A stretch of 64,000 nucleotides of DNA from Haliotis asinina (GCF_037392515.1 NC_090287.1:12637001-12701000); one strand, 5' to 3'; counted from the stretch's first letter, positions 30,935 through 41,077 are shown. The notes: a model not told the origin generated them from the sequence alone. A program made the numbers and translations.

Positions 30935-31800
30935 ATGAGACGTCCAAAGAGAAACAACAACAACAGCAGCAGCAAGTCATCCTCCTCCTCCTCCTCCTCC
31001 TCCTCTTTGTCACCTGCCTGGGCACGATGGCTTCACCATACCTATTACGATCCCAAACATCCGTGGCGGAGGGTGGCGTGGTTTGTGGCAACCCATGAAG
31101 TCCAAGACCGGCACCACGTTGATCGAAGCCTTTCAACAAATCCTGAAACAAGCTGAAGGATGTGTGCCCTCCATTTTACAGCCCGACAAAGGTGGAACGT
31201 TTTCAAAGAACGTTGAAAAACCGTAGGTGGCATTATTTCACCCAACATGGAACACGTCACTACCTCAAGGCTTTACCACAGCTGATGCATGCCTACAATC
31301 ATCGGCTTCATCGTACGATCGGACAACGACCCGTGGATGTGCATCCCAACAACCCTTACGACAAAATTCGGATGTTGGATCACATGGAACAACAACGCCA
31401 GAAGCAACGGCAGAAGCAATGTCAGCAGAAGCACCGTCAACACCAGCGTTCTCTCTTGTTACCTGGGACCCGTGTTCGCTTGAACAAGACCAAAGGGACC
31501 TTTGACAAAGGGTATCTTCCCAACTGCACCACCGAACTGTTCACCGTGGATTGCGTCGTGAAAGGACGTGTTCCTGCTGTCTACCGAGTGACAGATGATC
31601 ACGGAGAAGTGCTCCAAGGCACATTTAACCCGATGAATTACAACCCATTCAGAAAACAGATGACGTGTACAAAGTCAATCAGGTCCTGAAACGGCAGCGG
31701 CGTCAAAAGAAGGAAGAAGTGTTGGTGAGGTGGTCGGGCTACCCGGCCAGCTTCGATTCATGGATCCCTGAGTGTCGTACCCCTTCAACTGGTTTGTGCT
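30935..31800 (+). pseudogene. Polinton retroviral-type integrase with chromodomain (fossil part)
   Basis: Parts seen are an N-terminal piece (HHTYYDPKHPW), the end of the catalytic core (KVERFQRTLKNRRWHYF; AYNHRLHRTIGQRP), an SH3-like segment (LLPGTRVRLNK) and a C-terminal chromodomain (EEVLVRWSGYPASFDSWIPE). Polintons use this enzyme to insert with 6-bp duplications. The gene is broken. Confidence 0.85.
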
Positions 31801-31859
31801 TCACATGAACTTCGAACGCTTGACCAGGATTTACAGTTCAGGAGCACTGGATGTGACCA

Positions 31860-32600
31860 TGATCGAAGAGAAATCATCCGAGCCGTCAGCGTAAAGGTGA
31901 TCATTCCAGAAGGCATGTATTCCGCTCGGTGCTTCAGCGTGCGTGTCTGTGCACCATTGTTGGAAAAGCATACAGCTAATGTGTACCAGACGGATGCCAG
32001 AGGTCGTTACACCGTCACTGTAAACTACCCCAAAGAAGAACTCCAATTTGAAATGCGCGGCCCAACGCACGTCAACTTTTATGCTCCCACACCGAAAGGC
32101 AGGGTCATCTTGGGCTCTTCCTGCAAAACAGCCACCCAACCGGACCACGATGCCATCAGGTCTGCCTACATCACTCAACTGGTGTTGCCTGCTTCCTTGG
32201 TATGCATGCTTGGATTTATGCAGCTCCCCATGATCGACGAAGCAGAGGAAATAAGTCAAGTCTACACTTACCCTGTCCAAGTGAGTGTACGTCCTCTTGT
32301 TGTAGGGGAACAGGAAGCCGACCATCTGGCTGGCTTTGATATAGTGTACATCTACTCGGATGTGGTGGAAGATCAAATGGCTCCCTTACTGATGCATGTT
32401 CACGTATCTCGTCAGATGATGGAAGACAGCGTCGTGATGAAAACTCCCCAGCATGTACGCTACATGGGATTGCGCCAGGGAACCACTGATGCCATTTAAA
32501 TCTATGTAATGGACGACATAGGACGTCCCGTGCCATTCCAGAGTGGGAAGACCATCGTGATACCCCTTTTCCGTCCCCGTTGTCTGGGCACGTACTGACA
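31860..32600 (+). pseudogene. Polinton minor capsid (penton) protein (fossil part)
   Basis: The beta-rich product includes FEMRGPTHVNFYAPTPKG in its middle and the conserved penton ending DDIGRPVPFQSGKTIVIPLF. It is positioned before the major capsid gene, as is usual. The gene is broken. Confidence 0.75.
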
Positions 32601-32820
32601 TGGCAGGGCATCAGTGTATCCAACACCGGTGCAGCACCGGCTTGGGTGGCCAGCAACAACAACAAGGACGAGGTTTAGACACATACCAAGGTCGCATTCA
32701 TCAACGAGGGAGAGGTCTCGGAAACATCTTGGGAAGCTTGGGCCATTCAGCCCTCTCCATTCTGAAGACGGTGGGAAGAAGAAGAAGAAACAACAAAAAC
32801 GTCAAGCTTTGTTTTGAGTC
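32600..32820 (+). CDS. Polinton small maturation-type protein (fossil part)
   Basis: A short protein with a Gln-rich start and IHQRGRGLGNILGSLGHSAL, an amphipathic Gly-rich segment followed by basic residues. This layout recalls the membrane-active or core minor proteins that lie between the penton and major capsid genes in Polintons and adenovirus relatives. Assignment is by position and style. Confidence 0.45.
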
Positions 32821-32879
32821 GTCATGGAACTTTGTGTCATTGAACTTTGTCATTGGACTTGACATAAAAGGATCATTCC

Positions 32880-34270
32880 CATGGAAAAGTGTCAGTTCAA
32901 CACCAGACACGAACCTGTCAAGACCTGTTGGACGTACCTGTTGGGCAGACCTGTTGGGCAGACCTGCCAAGATAATGCGTCAGGATGCTTGTGAATGTGC
33001 CAAGTCGCAGTTGGATCTCTTTTCGGTTCCCCCGTGTTGACGTCAGTTCAAGAGGGTCAGTGGATTCGATACAGTCCTCTTGCACTCCCTTCGGTGGTGG
33101 GTCCCCCCCCAGTTTAACATTGCTAACATCGATTTGAATCAGTGTTACCTCCGCATCTGCCTCAAAATCAAGAATACCGATGGCACGGATGCCACTCATG
33201 ATGGGGATGACCGACGCGTCGTGGGGATGAACAACATGATGCATTCCCTCTTTCGAGAAGTGCGTGTGCAAGTGGGACACAACCAGTTGGAAATCACCCC
33301 CTCCATGGGAACCTATCCCTACCGAGCCTATTTGGAAACGTTAGTGAGTTATGGGAAGGCAGCCAAAGGGACGCATCTCCAGTGCCCAGGATGGTACACC
33401 AATGAAGCTGGGAAAATGGATGACTTCAATGCCGTCGCTCAGAATGTCAATGCAGGACTCGTCGCACGACGGCGGGTCATTCTACCCACACGAGAAGTGG
33501 AACTGACAGGCCGTCTCCACTGTGACCTGTTTCTCCAAGACCGGTATCTGGTGGATGGTGTCCCCATGAAACTAGAACTGATTTGGAGCCCGAGTGATTT
33601 CTACTTGAAGAGTGCTGGAGATGTGGAATGTCGATTTGAACTGACCAAAGCCGAGTCAACATCGATCCTGCCATCAGGGAACAGCACATGAAACACATGT
33701 CACCAGGAGTCATGGCCAAATATCCTTTGACCCGAGTCCAAGTCACGGCTCATGACATTCCAGGAGGAGGGCGCGATTTCCACAAAGATCAACTGGTGGG
33801 AGGACAACTGCCCAAACGAGTGGTGTTGGGACTGGTGGACAACGATGCTTTTGCCAGCAGCAAGGAAATGAACCCCTTCCATTTCAAGCACAACAACGTG
33901 ACCAGTCTCAAACTGAAACTCAAAGGCCAGTAAGTGCATGGCACAGAAATCAAAAGTGACTTTCAGAACAACAGTGGTTCGCTCAAACAGTTGTACATGA
34001 ACCTGTTTTGCAACACGGGACATCTGTGGCAAGAACATCCCTGCAACCTCACCCTAGACTAGTTCAGGAACGGATTCACACAGTGGGTGGTGGATTTGAC
34101 GGCAGATCTGTGAGCAGACGAAGGTCATAACTACCCAAGACACGGGAAAGTTGGGACTCGAACTCCAGTTTGCAGAACCCTTACCTCGTCCGGTCACACT
34201 CGTCTGCTACGAGGAATACGAAAGCGTACTGGAAATTGATTGGTTCCGCAACGATCTGATGGTCTAAGGA
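32880..34270 (+). pseudogene. Polinton major capsid protein, double jelly-roll (fossil part)
   Basis: Recognisable motifs are SQLDLFSVPP near the start, FNIANIDLNQCYLRICLKI, NNMMHSLFREVRVQVG, TYPYRAYLETLVSYG, and RLHCDLFLQDRYLVDGVP. The second half has KYPLTRVQVTAHDIP and MNPFHFKHNNV. These match the hexon-like double jelly-roll capsid proteins of Polintons. The gene is broken. Confidence 0.88.
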
Positions 34271-34834
34271 TGGATGGATTGATGACCAAACATGTGAATG
34301 CCTATGTCCAGCAGGACCCCCTGCTGCGACCCCTTTACCAAGGGACCTTTGCCCGAGCTCACTTTGCCATCACCGTGCTAAGTGAACGACACGGACCTTA
34401 TCCTAAAACCTACATCGTCAACACGGACCCCAGTCATCTCCTGGGTGTGCGTGTATCATCCAGCACCGGGTGTCTTTGACTACATTGACAGTTATGGCTT
34501 TGACTTTCGGAATATCATCACCTACAGTGGATGGCTCACACAGCGGTGGAATGTTCAATCAGTTCAACCCTGGTTCACTGCCTCATGTGGAATGTATTGT
34601 TTGTGTGTCCTGGCTCATCGTGCCCACGGATGGACTTTCGACGACGTGATGGAACAGTTTGATCCATATGCTACCCTCGGCAATGAAGAACGTGTGAAAC
34701 GCTGGTTTCAACTCAGACGCCTGCCAGACAACAACAACAACGACGTCCAGAATCCGCAGCCCTGTCAAAGGGCACAACCTTATCGTTCTGATGTTATGAT
34801 GTTCTCTTCATGTTCGAGTTCATACCGTTTGTAA
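34270..34834 (+). pseudogene. Polinton adenovirus-type cysteine protease (fossil part)
   Basis: Contains YQGTFARAHFAITVLSE, VCVYHPAPGVFDYIDSYGF, and VQPWFTASCGMYCLCVLAH with the nucleophile region SCGMYCL. This is the Ulp1/adenain-like maturation protease that cleaves Polinton virion proteins. AATAAA lies about 65 bp after the region. Broken. Confidence 0.82.
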
Positions 34835-34898
34835 ACAAAAGATCAGGGACGTCCCTAATCCTGACTCTTTTGTCACCATGGTTCTTGTTAGCAGGGAA

Positions 34899-34904
34899 AA
34901 TAAA
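34899..34904 (+). promoter_or_regulatory. Polyadenylation signal AATAAA in the Polinton
   Basis: A canonical AATAAA after the protease region, facing the end of the minus-strand Cys-rich frame. Confidence 0.45.
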
Positions 34905-35012
34905 ACGTTGAAAAAAACCCAAAACACATGTCTTGTTATGATGGTATGAAAGCATTCTTTAGTGAGATGTGGGTGGTCCTGAAAAGGACCGTTTTTTTTA
35001 TCGTTGTGGTGA

Positions 35013-35288
35013 TCACAACGACCACAGGGGCGGCATCGTGCATTGACATGGGGGAATGCCTAGCTTGGTTTTCTTGACGGGACACTTGCTTCCATGGGTA
35101 GCATGTAAGTGTCTTTGAGTCCCGTACCACAGTACACGCAGTAGAATGCCATTATAGGCATTGGTCCCGTTGGCGTACACAGGTAAACACCCATGGCCCT
35201 GGGTGCATTGCCATGCAGGCAGTGATGGTGGTGGTGGTGGCGAGGATGGTTCCAACGAAATCAACTCTAAATCCCAGTTTTCTTCCAT
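35013..35288 (-). CDS. Polinton Cys/His-rich small protein, 91 aa (fossil part)
   Basis: The acidic start MEENWDLELISLEPSSPPPP leads into a segment with CTQGHGC, HLHATHGSKC and PPCQC. The spacing suggests metal binding. It reads opposite to the structural genes and has a TATA-like TATATAG about 30 bp upstream. No family is recognised. Confidence 0.45.
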   Translation of the reverse strand: MEENWDLELISLEPSSPPPPPSLPAWQCTQGHGCLPVYANGTNAYNGILLRVLWYGTQRHLHATHGSKCPVKKTKLGIPPCQCTMPPLWSL

Positions 35289-35317
35289 GGTTGTCCGCTC
35301 CCGTCCTCCTCCTCATC

Positions 35318-35324
35318 CTATATA
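35318..35324 (-). promoter_or_regulatory. TATA-like box for the Cys-rich gene
   Basis: TATATAG on the minus strand, about 30 bp upstream of the frame starting at 35288. Confidence 0.45.
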
Positions 35325-35363
35325 GCAGAACTCAGCCAATCACAGGACAACACCTCAAGATCA

Positions 35364-35478
35364 TGACGTCACAACCTCACGCGCCATGACAACGTCACGA
35401 CCTCACGCGCCATGATGACGTCACGACCTCCCGCGCAAGGACGACGTCATCGATGTGACGTCGTCGAGGATATATAAA
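35364..35478 (+). promoter_or_regulatory. CRE array plus TATA box
   Basis: TGACGTCA at 35364 and 35416, further near matches (ACGTCACG, GACGTCAT, TGACGTCG), and TATATAAA at 35471-35478. The ATG of the next frame follows at 35533. It forms a bidirectional promoter with the minus-strand gene. Confidence 0.6.
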
Positions 35479-35532
35479 CGTTGCCATCACCCTCACATAT
35501 CGCCGACTCCGTGTGTGACACGAAAAGTGAAA

Positions 35533-35859
35533 ATGGCCCGACCAACACCTTACCGAAGAAACTGTGGACGAAAACAATGTCTCCGGTGCAGCCCGACCCT
35601 CCTCCACATGAAGAAGGAAGAAGAAGAAGAGAAAAAAGGGGAAACGCCCCTCATTCCCATTCCCACCACCACCACCACCACCACCACCACCACACCCTCA
35701 CCACAACTAGAACCCATCATCAAGATTGAAGACGACGATGACGACGACGATGGGACGACGGGAGCTGGCACGACAGCGCGACCACCAACAACAACCACCG
35801 CGAGAACAGGCACTGCACCCCAGAAAACAGCAAACGCGGAAATGGCGACATTACAATAA
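35533..35859 (+). CDS. Polinton low-complexity protein (fossil part)
   Basis: Starts MARPTPYRRNCGRKQCLRCS, a basic Cys motif, then becomes Glu/Lys-, Thr- and Asp-rich low complexity (IKIEDDDDDDD). The start was chosen as the first ATG after the TATA box. No family is recognised. Confidence 0.4.
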   Translation: MARPTPYRRNCGRKQCLRCSPTLLHMKKEEEEEKKGETPLIPIPTTTTTTTTTTPSPQLEPIIKIEDDDDDDDGTTGAGTTARPPTTTTARTGTAPQKTANAEMATLQ

Positions 35860-35879
35860 TTAGCAGACCGATGGCAATT

Positions 35880-36060
35880 CATCATGTGCCCTACCTGCCT
35901 GAAAGCCCATCCATCCGACCGATTCGATCTCGTCCCCACAGCCAAGTTTTATGTATGCCTCTATTGTGGTGAGGGTGTCCCCAAAGGAACCCAATCCATC
36001 CACGATGACATTTGTGTCGGCAAATATGTTTTCCGAGGACTCAAACTCGTCTGCCAATGT
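35880..36060 (+). other. Polinton zinc-ribbon-like coding region (fossil part)
   Basis: The plus-strand translation shows CPTCLKAHPSDRF and YVCLYCGEG, two CxxC pairs suggesting a zinc ribbon, ending close to the right terminal repeat. Confidence 0.4.
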
Positions 36061-36073
36061 TGACTTTGAGGCA

Positions 36074-36473
36074 CCTTTTCAGGGCCACCCCAAACGCTCC
36101 CCAAAGGAAAACTCGACGTACATGCTTTTTAACACCCGAACCAGCTTTCTTCATGAGCTGCCGTCGTCCTCTTCCCCTTCCCTCCCTTCCCCCTCCCCCC
36201 TTCCCTCCCTCGTCCCGTGCCGTGCCGTGCCGTCCGTCTGACGCCGCCGCCATCTTGAAACACGCTTCCTCTCGCGAGATCACGCGAGATCACGCGAGAT
36301 CGGGCACAAACCACCGTTGCTTAGCAATACCCCCGTTGCTAAGGACCACGTCACACCCCGTACACACCAACTGACGACGTCATCCTAGAAAATCGAATGA
36401 CGTCACCATGGGGTCACGTGACCGGAAGTGCCGCCATCTTGAAAATCCCGCCAGGGTGACGCTGTACACTACT
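36074..36473 (-). repeat. Polinton right terminal inverted repeat
   Basis: Reverse complement of the left arm, with the same order of motifs: TCTCGCGAGA region, CRE sites, GTCACGTGAC (36413), CCGGAAGT (36422) and GCCGCCATCTTG. Confidence 0.9.
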
Positions 36474-36479
36474 GATAAG
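36474..36479. repeat. Polinton target-site duplication, right
   Basis: GATAAG, identical to 22317-22322. Confidence 0.85.
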
Positions 36480-37082
36480 CACGTACAGCTCAAGCGTAAC
36501 TACTTGCACATGCTCTGTACGTAATTCATCAAACGTTATCACATCTTTGTTTATCTCACACATATCCCTGTGCCAATGACAACTCATTCTGTACTTTTGT
36601 GGTAGTTTTTCTATCTCGAACAACATTTAATCACGCATGATGCACGGAAATATCCGATGTTTTGCGAGTGCAAATCGATGAAAGGGAGATAACTCTAAAT
36701 CTGCTTTCCTTGTATCGTCTGCAAAATGTAGTGCTGGCCACGAAGATTTGCCTCTCATTTTAATGAATAAATTTTGACAAAACGTTCGAATGTTGGAATC
36801 ATACCAACTCAAGCTTACTAAGACAAAACGTAAGAAAAAGAGCAAGAAGCAGGATTCGAATCGTTTGATTCAAACAGGTTGGCTGTGCGATCCGATACCG
36901 ATGCTTCAAACAGTTCAGAATTAGCATTGAGGTGTTCCGTAAGATAAATACATTGTTCACTGGTCACTGAACCCTCGTGTTGTTTGTTTATGTTCCCCTC
37001 GTCCTTCGGGCTCAGGAACATAAACAAACATGCACGGTACATCAACCCATGCCGCCCTCGTCACCAGTGAACAACTTATATT

Positions 37083-37300
37083 GTTTATGTATTGTTTTAC
37101 GCCGCACTCAGCAGTACTCCTGCTATATGGCGGAGGTGTGTAAACATCGAGTCTATGTCAGACAATCCAGTGATCAACAGCATGAGCGTCGACCCGTGCA
37201 ACTGGGAACCCATGACATGGATCAACGAAGAAGGCTCGACCCCGTTAGTCGCCTCTAACGACAAGCATGGGTTGCAGAAGACCACTTCTAACCCGGATCT
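37083..37300 (-). repeat. R2 repeat
   Basis: Starts TTTTACGCCGCACTCAGCAG and runs through GATCAACAGCATGAGCGTCG to CCCGTTAGTCGCCTC. Near full length. Confidence 0.75.
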
Positions 37301-37371
37301 TCGCTGGTGCTACTATCATTAGCGTTATAAATGCAAGTGCAGCAAGTGTTTCAGAAGTGACGAGGCAGTAG

Positions 37372-37490
37372 GGGTTGGCTAGTGATTAAAGTGTTTGCTA
37401 GTCAAGCCGAAGATTCCCATTTCTGGTGTTCCCCGCTGTACCACTGCTGGAATATTGTTAGGCGGCGTAAAACAATATTCACTCACTCAA
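37372..37490 (+). repeat. R1 SINE
   Basis: A degraded head (GGCTAGTGATTAAAGTGTTT) followed by a well-kept tail (TGCTGGAATATTGTTAGGCG, then ATTCACTCACTCA). Confidence 0.65.
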
Positions 37491-37592
37491 AGGATGTGAA
37501 CGCCACTATATTCCAGCTATCATCTGTAGGTTTCATAGGAATAACACTGAATGGTTTTCTATCATTAACTGAATGCTTATCAAAGACTTTTT

Positions 37593-37946
37593 TCACTCGT
37601 AAACTCGGTTATCCGTGCACGCACCGCTGAATGCTTCTTGTGAAATGTAATAAAATCTTCCCTCTTGAGGAAACACTGTTTCATCTTGAATGCAAGTCGT
37701 CCGACCAGTAAGGTTTAGACTGATGCAAACGTCAATAGTTTCCCTATTAGGTTTCCCATTTGTCATTTTCATTCCAACGTGAAATAATGAAAACAGATAC
37801 CCTTTTCTTATGCCTGTGACAATGTTCGTCCTGGTATGCTGAAGGACAAACTCTTCCACTGAAAACAGATCAGCTTGTTTTCTCTTCATCCATTCGAGAC
37901 ATTTACATTTTTTCCGAAGGAAGACCAATTGATCGATAGCATGCAT
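37593..37946 (-). CDS. Candidate coding exon, unrecognised, 117 codons
   Basis: An uninterrupted minus-strand frame without repeat composition. It includes KCKCLEWMKRKQADLFSVEE, FSLFHVGMKMTNGKPNRET and DVCISLNLTGRTTC. The residue mix looks protein-like, but I recognise no family and there is no independent splice or promoter evidence. It lies between the Polinton and the PAN relic, in what would be an intron of the decayed middle copy. It may be a fragment of a retrocopied or nested gene, or chance. Confidence 0.3.
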   Translation of the reverse strand: MHAIDQLVFLRKKCKCLEWMKRKQADLFSVEEFVLQHTRTNIVTGIRKGYLFSLFHVGMKMTNGKPNRETIDVCISLNLTGRTTCIQDETVFPQEGRFYYISQEAFSGACTDNRVYE

Positions 37947-38026
37947 ATTATTATAAAAAAATTACAAACTTTATCTACTGTCTAAAAGTTCATTACCAAT
38001 TTGTAAAACATTTGTCTTGGATTGGT

Positions 38027-38161
38027 CTTGGTGTGGTGTGGTGTGGTGTGGTGTGGTGTGTGTTGTGTTGTGGTGTGGTGTGGTGTGGTGTGGTGTGGTG
38101 TGGTGTGGTGTGGTGTGGTGTGTGTGTGTGTGTGTGTGTGTGCGTGTGTGTGTGTGTGTGC
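38027..38161. repeat. (GTGTG)n / (TG)n compound microsatellite
   Basis: About 17 GGTGT pentamers followed by about 20 TG dinucleotides with two C interruptions. Confidence 0.95.
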
Positions 38162-38817
38162 GTGGCGGGTGGATGGGGTGGTGGCTGTGTTAAAGTTATT
38201 GATGATTTTGTAGGGGGTGTACTCGTACCCTCACCATTTATACTTCTCGGTGCCTCTGCCACTGGTATATGCGAAAAGGCCTTGCAGGAGGAAAAGGTAA
38301 CATCAACGATGATTCTGTTTCTGGGACGGGTAATCTGATGGCCGACAGGACGTTTTGGGTGTGGCGTTTTGATCTTGCCCCAGCCTCCACCAGAATGACT
38401 ATAATCCGCCAAGATCCAGCCAGCCACCAGATTTCATAAACCGCACGTGTCCGATAATCTGTAAGCTATTGTGCTGTCTTTATGAATACGTTACAGCATT
38501 CAAAGCAGGATACATGTGACACAAGTGAATGCGGATCATTGTTCTGTAAATCCAGCAAGGAGCCATGCAGGTAGCACTTTATCTCCCCACAGTCCCTGGT
38601 ATAGTGATCAACATTCATTTGATGGTGATCTATACCCCTTATTTAGCACTGTACTGTAGTCTCTAAGGAGTTATTTTTATGATAGTATACTAGTTTCAAA
38701 TTAAGAGCTGTGATAATCTAAAAATTATCCTTCGATGAGAAGTTTTACATTTAAAAGGTCATTGACTTCAATATGGATATTAATCAAATTCGTCTCGTCA
38801 CGACATCGCTGAATATA

Positions 38818-40114
38818 TAGTCTGGTTCATAATTATTGAGAATTTTTCTTCTTACTTTGAGCTATCCTAACACCTCAACTGATTCACTGATACTTAAAAC
38901 TAAGTAATGGTATAAGGGAGGTAACTCATCTTGGCCTACTGAGTATAGTACAATTAGAGTTACCTCCCCTGAATTTGTAGCAGACGTCATTTTCCTCAGC
39001 ACTGTCAACAATGTCTGCTGAAGATAAAAGAAGGTTGATTTTTGAGTTGTGTAATCAAGGAATTGATGATGTAAATACATTGGCAGAGAGAACAGGAACT
39101 CCTGTTTCTACTGTGTATAGGATTAGGAAGAATTTTAAAGAGGGAAAGAATTTTGGGCACCAGAAAGGAGCAGGGAGACCCAGAAAATTGGACTTCTCAG
39201 ATCGCGCCCGGCTGGGAATTTTAGCGTCTAAAAAGCAAAGAGCAAGCATCTCCAACATCAGGTATGAAATGATAGAAAGGGGATCAACAGTTGTATCAAA
39301 ATCTACAGTTAGAAGAAATTTGATTGATCTTGGATGGGAGAAAAAGACTGGAATTCCTTCTCCTCTCATGAAACAAGAACATAAAGACAGGCGTGTTGAG
39401 TGGTGTTTGGCACATGAAAACTTTGACTGGGAAAATGTGATTTTTACTGATGAAAGCTCAATATGGGTATATCCCAATAATGTGAAAATATGGACAAAGT
39501 CTGCGTCAGCACCGTTGTATCGACGACCTAAATACAGCCCAAAGTTTCATGTATGTGGAGGGATATCCTTATTAGGAACGACCCCGCTGTGTGTGTTTGA
39601 GGGAAATCTGACAAGTCAACGCTACACTAACATATTAGATAATTTTCTCCTTCCAAGTGCACATGTGTTTTATGGAAATGACTGGATTTTGCAGCAAGAT
39701 AATGATCCTAAACACACCGCAAAACATGCCAAGCAGTGGTTTCAGCAGAAAAATGTGACTGCATTACCATTTCCTGCATATAGTCCTGACTTAAATCCCA
39801 TTGAGAACATTTGGGGGATGATGAAGGAATGTGTGAATCAAAAGGGGTTGACAAAAATTGAAGACATGAAGAGAGAAGTGGTACGATACTGGGATAGCAT
39901 AACTCACGAGACACTAACCTCTCTGATAGGAAGTATGCCTACCCGTCTTAGACTGTGCCGTGAAGCTCAAGGAGACTTGATAAAATATTAAATTTTTACC
40001 TACACAACATGAAAAGGTCAGTTTACTTTCACAATACATTCAATTTTATCTGATTTGTTCTCGTTTAATAATATGAAATGCTTTAGCTATTCTCAATAAT
40101 TTTGAACCATACTG
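38818..40114 (+). mobile_element. Tc1-family transposon, apparently intact, 1297 bp
   Basis: Ends TAGTCTGGTTCATAATTATT (left) and the reverse complement of CAGTATGGTTCAAAATTATT (right), about 26 bp with three mismatches. TA target duplications lie at 38816-38817 and 40115-40116. The interior holds one full-length transposase. A 12-bp inverted pair GGGAGGTAACTC / GAGTTACCTCCC (38916 and 38957) sits just upstream of the gene. Confidence 0.92.
39011..39991 (+). CDS. Tc1/mariner transposase, 326 aa, DD34E
   Basis: A cut-and-paste transposase that excises and reinserts the element at TA. An N-terminal paired-like helix-turn-helix (about residues 5-45; ERTGTPVSTVYRIRK) is followed by a GRPRKL AT-hook-like linker (55-60) and a second DNA-binding half (KSTVRRNLIDLGW). 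The RNase H-fold catalytic domain has Asp147 in IFTDES, Asp230 in LQQDNDPKHTA and Glu265 in YSPDLNPIENIW, with 34 residues between the last two, i.e. the DD34E class. The length of 326 aa is normal for the family (about 340). The frame is open throughout with all catalytic residues, so the copy may be active or very young. The ATG at 39011 follows a short leader after the left inverted repeat. Confidence 0.95.
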   Translation: MSAEDKRRLIFELCNQGIDDVNTLAERTGTPVSTVYRIRKNFKEGKNFGHQKGAGRPRKLDFSDRARLGILASKKQRASISNIRYEMIERGSTVVSKSTVRRNLIDLGWEKKTGIPSPLMKQEHKDRRVEWCLAHENFDWENVIFTDESSIWVYPNNVKIWTKSASAPLYRRPKYSPKFHVCGGISLLGTTPLCVFEGNLTSQRYTNILDNFLLPSAHVFYGNDWILQQDNDPKHTAKHAKQWFQQKNVTALPFPAYSPDLNPIENIWGMMKECVNQKGLTKIEDMKREVVRYWDSITHETLTSLIGSMPTRLRLCREAQGDLIKY

Positions 40115-40435
40115 TATTGCCGATGTCACTCACTATCTTCCACTATGTAATCAGTTTCAGTGTTGCATTGTCATACAAGGCAGTTCCACGAAGTTCACAG
40201 AAGAAACCATTTTGTAACAGTCCTATAAAATGTTTGTTTTTGTTTTCCTGCGACCAGCCTAGTTCCTGATGACCAGTCCTACCCAGACACGTCACTGGGA
40301 GTGAAGGTAACTACAACAGATGAATTGATTGTGTAGTTTTGAATTATGTTCCTATCGTCCCGCTCATAGGTACATAATTCTTCATTCTGGAGAAAACATT
40401 CACGTTGCAATTTGCGTATAATGCTCTTGATAAAA

Positions 40436-40678
40436 AGGGGCGGTGGGGAAGCCAAGTAGTTAAAGCGTTCGCTCGTTAAATGTGAAGTCAACTTCTGGCA
40501 CCCATGTGAATGAATACTTCTTGCTTGAAGGTGGCTAAAACGTTCGTTCGTCATGCAAAAGACCCGGGTTCTGTCCCCCATGTTAGTACAATGTGTGATG
40601 CCCATTTAGTGTGTCCCCCGTCATGATTTTGCTGGGATATTGCTGAAGGAGGCGGTAAACCATATTCACTTACTCACC
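40436..40678 (+). repeat. Two adjacent R1 SINE copies
   Basis: A head (GGCGGTGGGGAAGCCAAGTA) and partial body, then a second head with GGCTAAAACGTTCG and GACCCGGGTTC, then the body and ATATTCACTTACTCACCC tail. Probably one SINE inserted into another. Confidence 0.65.
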
Positions 40679-40902
40679 CATTCACACACTCACTCTATGC
40701 CAGATAGTTTCATAAAGGGCGTTATCAAAGTGCAGGACTAACATTTCAAATAATTTCTCAGTACACTCCTGAAAATAATTAACTGACTCACTGGTCTCAG
40801 ATACTGAAACGTATTTATATAACAAGTCACACACTCTCTTGTGTATGTAGATGTCACAACTGGGTCGAGGCCCACTCACTTACTCATCAACCCCGTCAAT
40901 AC

Positions 40903-41077
40903 CTATGGAAAACTTTTCGCATTGGCGTTAATCCATCCGGGTGCGTTGACGACCATTCCTGGTGTTGTAGTAGATGTTTCGTGGTTCAGCTCACACGAAG
41001 ATGTATCTATGTCGTAGTTGAAGGAGGCAAAATAACATCACACATGCTCTGCATGGCACAATGGTACTGGGTACAGG
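40903..41077 (-). pseudogene. Middle copy: decayed PAN exon
   Basis: Over about 160 bp this matches the second half of exon 1 of copy A (14036-14371) at roughly 90% identity, with shared blocks such as GACCATTCCTGGTGTTGTAG. The donor-side AG|GTATTG is kept. A one-base deletion near GAAGGAGGCAAAATAACATC shifts the frame, and the 5' half with the signal peptide is absent beyond 41077. It is the probable partner of the damaged kringle exon at 18.55 kb, which makes the middle copy a pseudogene. Confidence 0.75.

Larger units (their letters stand above)
22323..36473. mobile_element. Polinton/Maverick fossil, 14,151 bp
   Basis: A complete-length element with termini AG...CT, terminal inverted repeats of 440 bp (left) and 400 bp (right), and a 6-bp target duplication. 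Parts in order: zinc-knuckle protein (-), protein-primed PolB, CARD-like protein, small membrane-type frame, Lys/Thr-rich protein, packaging ATPase part, small core-type proteins, integrase with chromodomain, minor capsid protein, small maturation-type protein, major capsid protein, adenovirus-type protease, Cys-rich protein (-), and a zinc-ribbon-type region. It is broken, with roughly a dozen or more breaks spread over its genes. The arms differ by about 5% over their outer 120 bp, so it is a moderately old insertion. It lies within the decayed middle copy of the PAN-kringle family. Confidence 0.95.
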
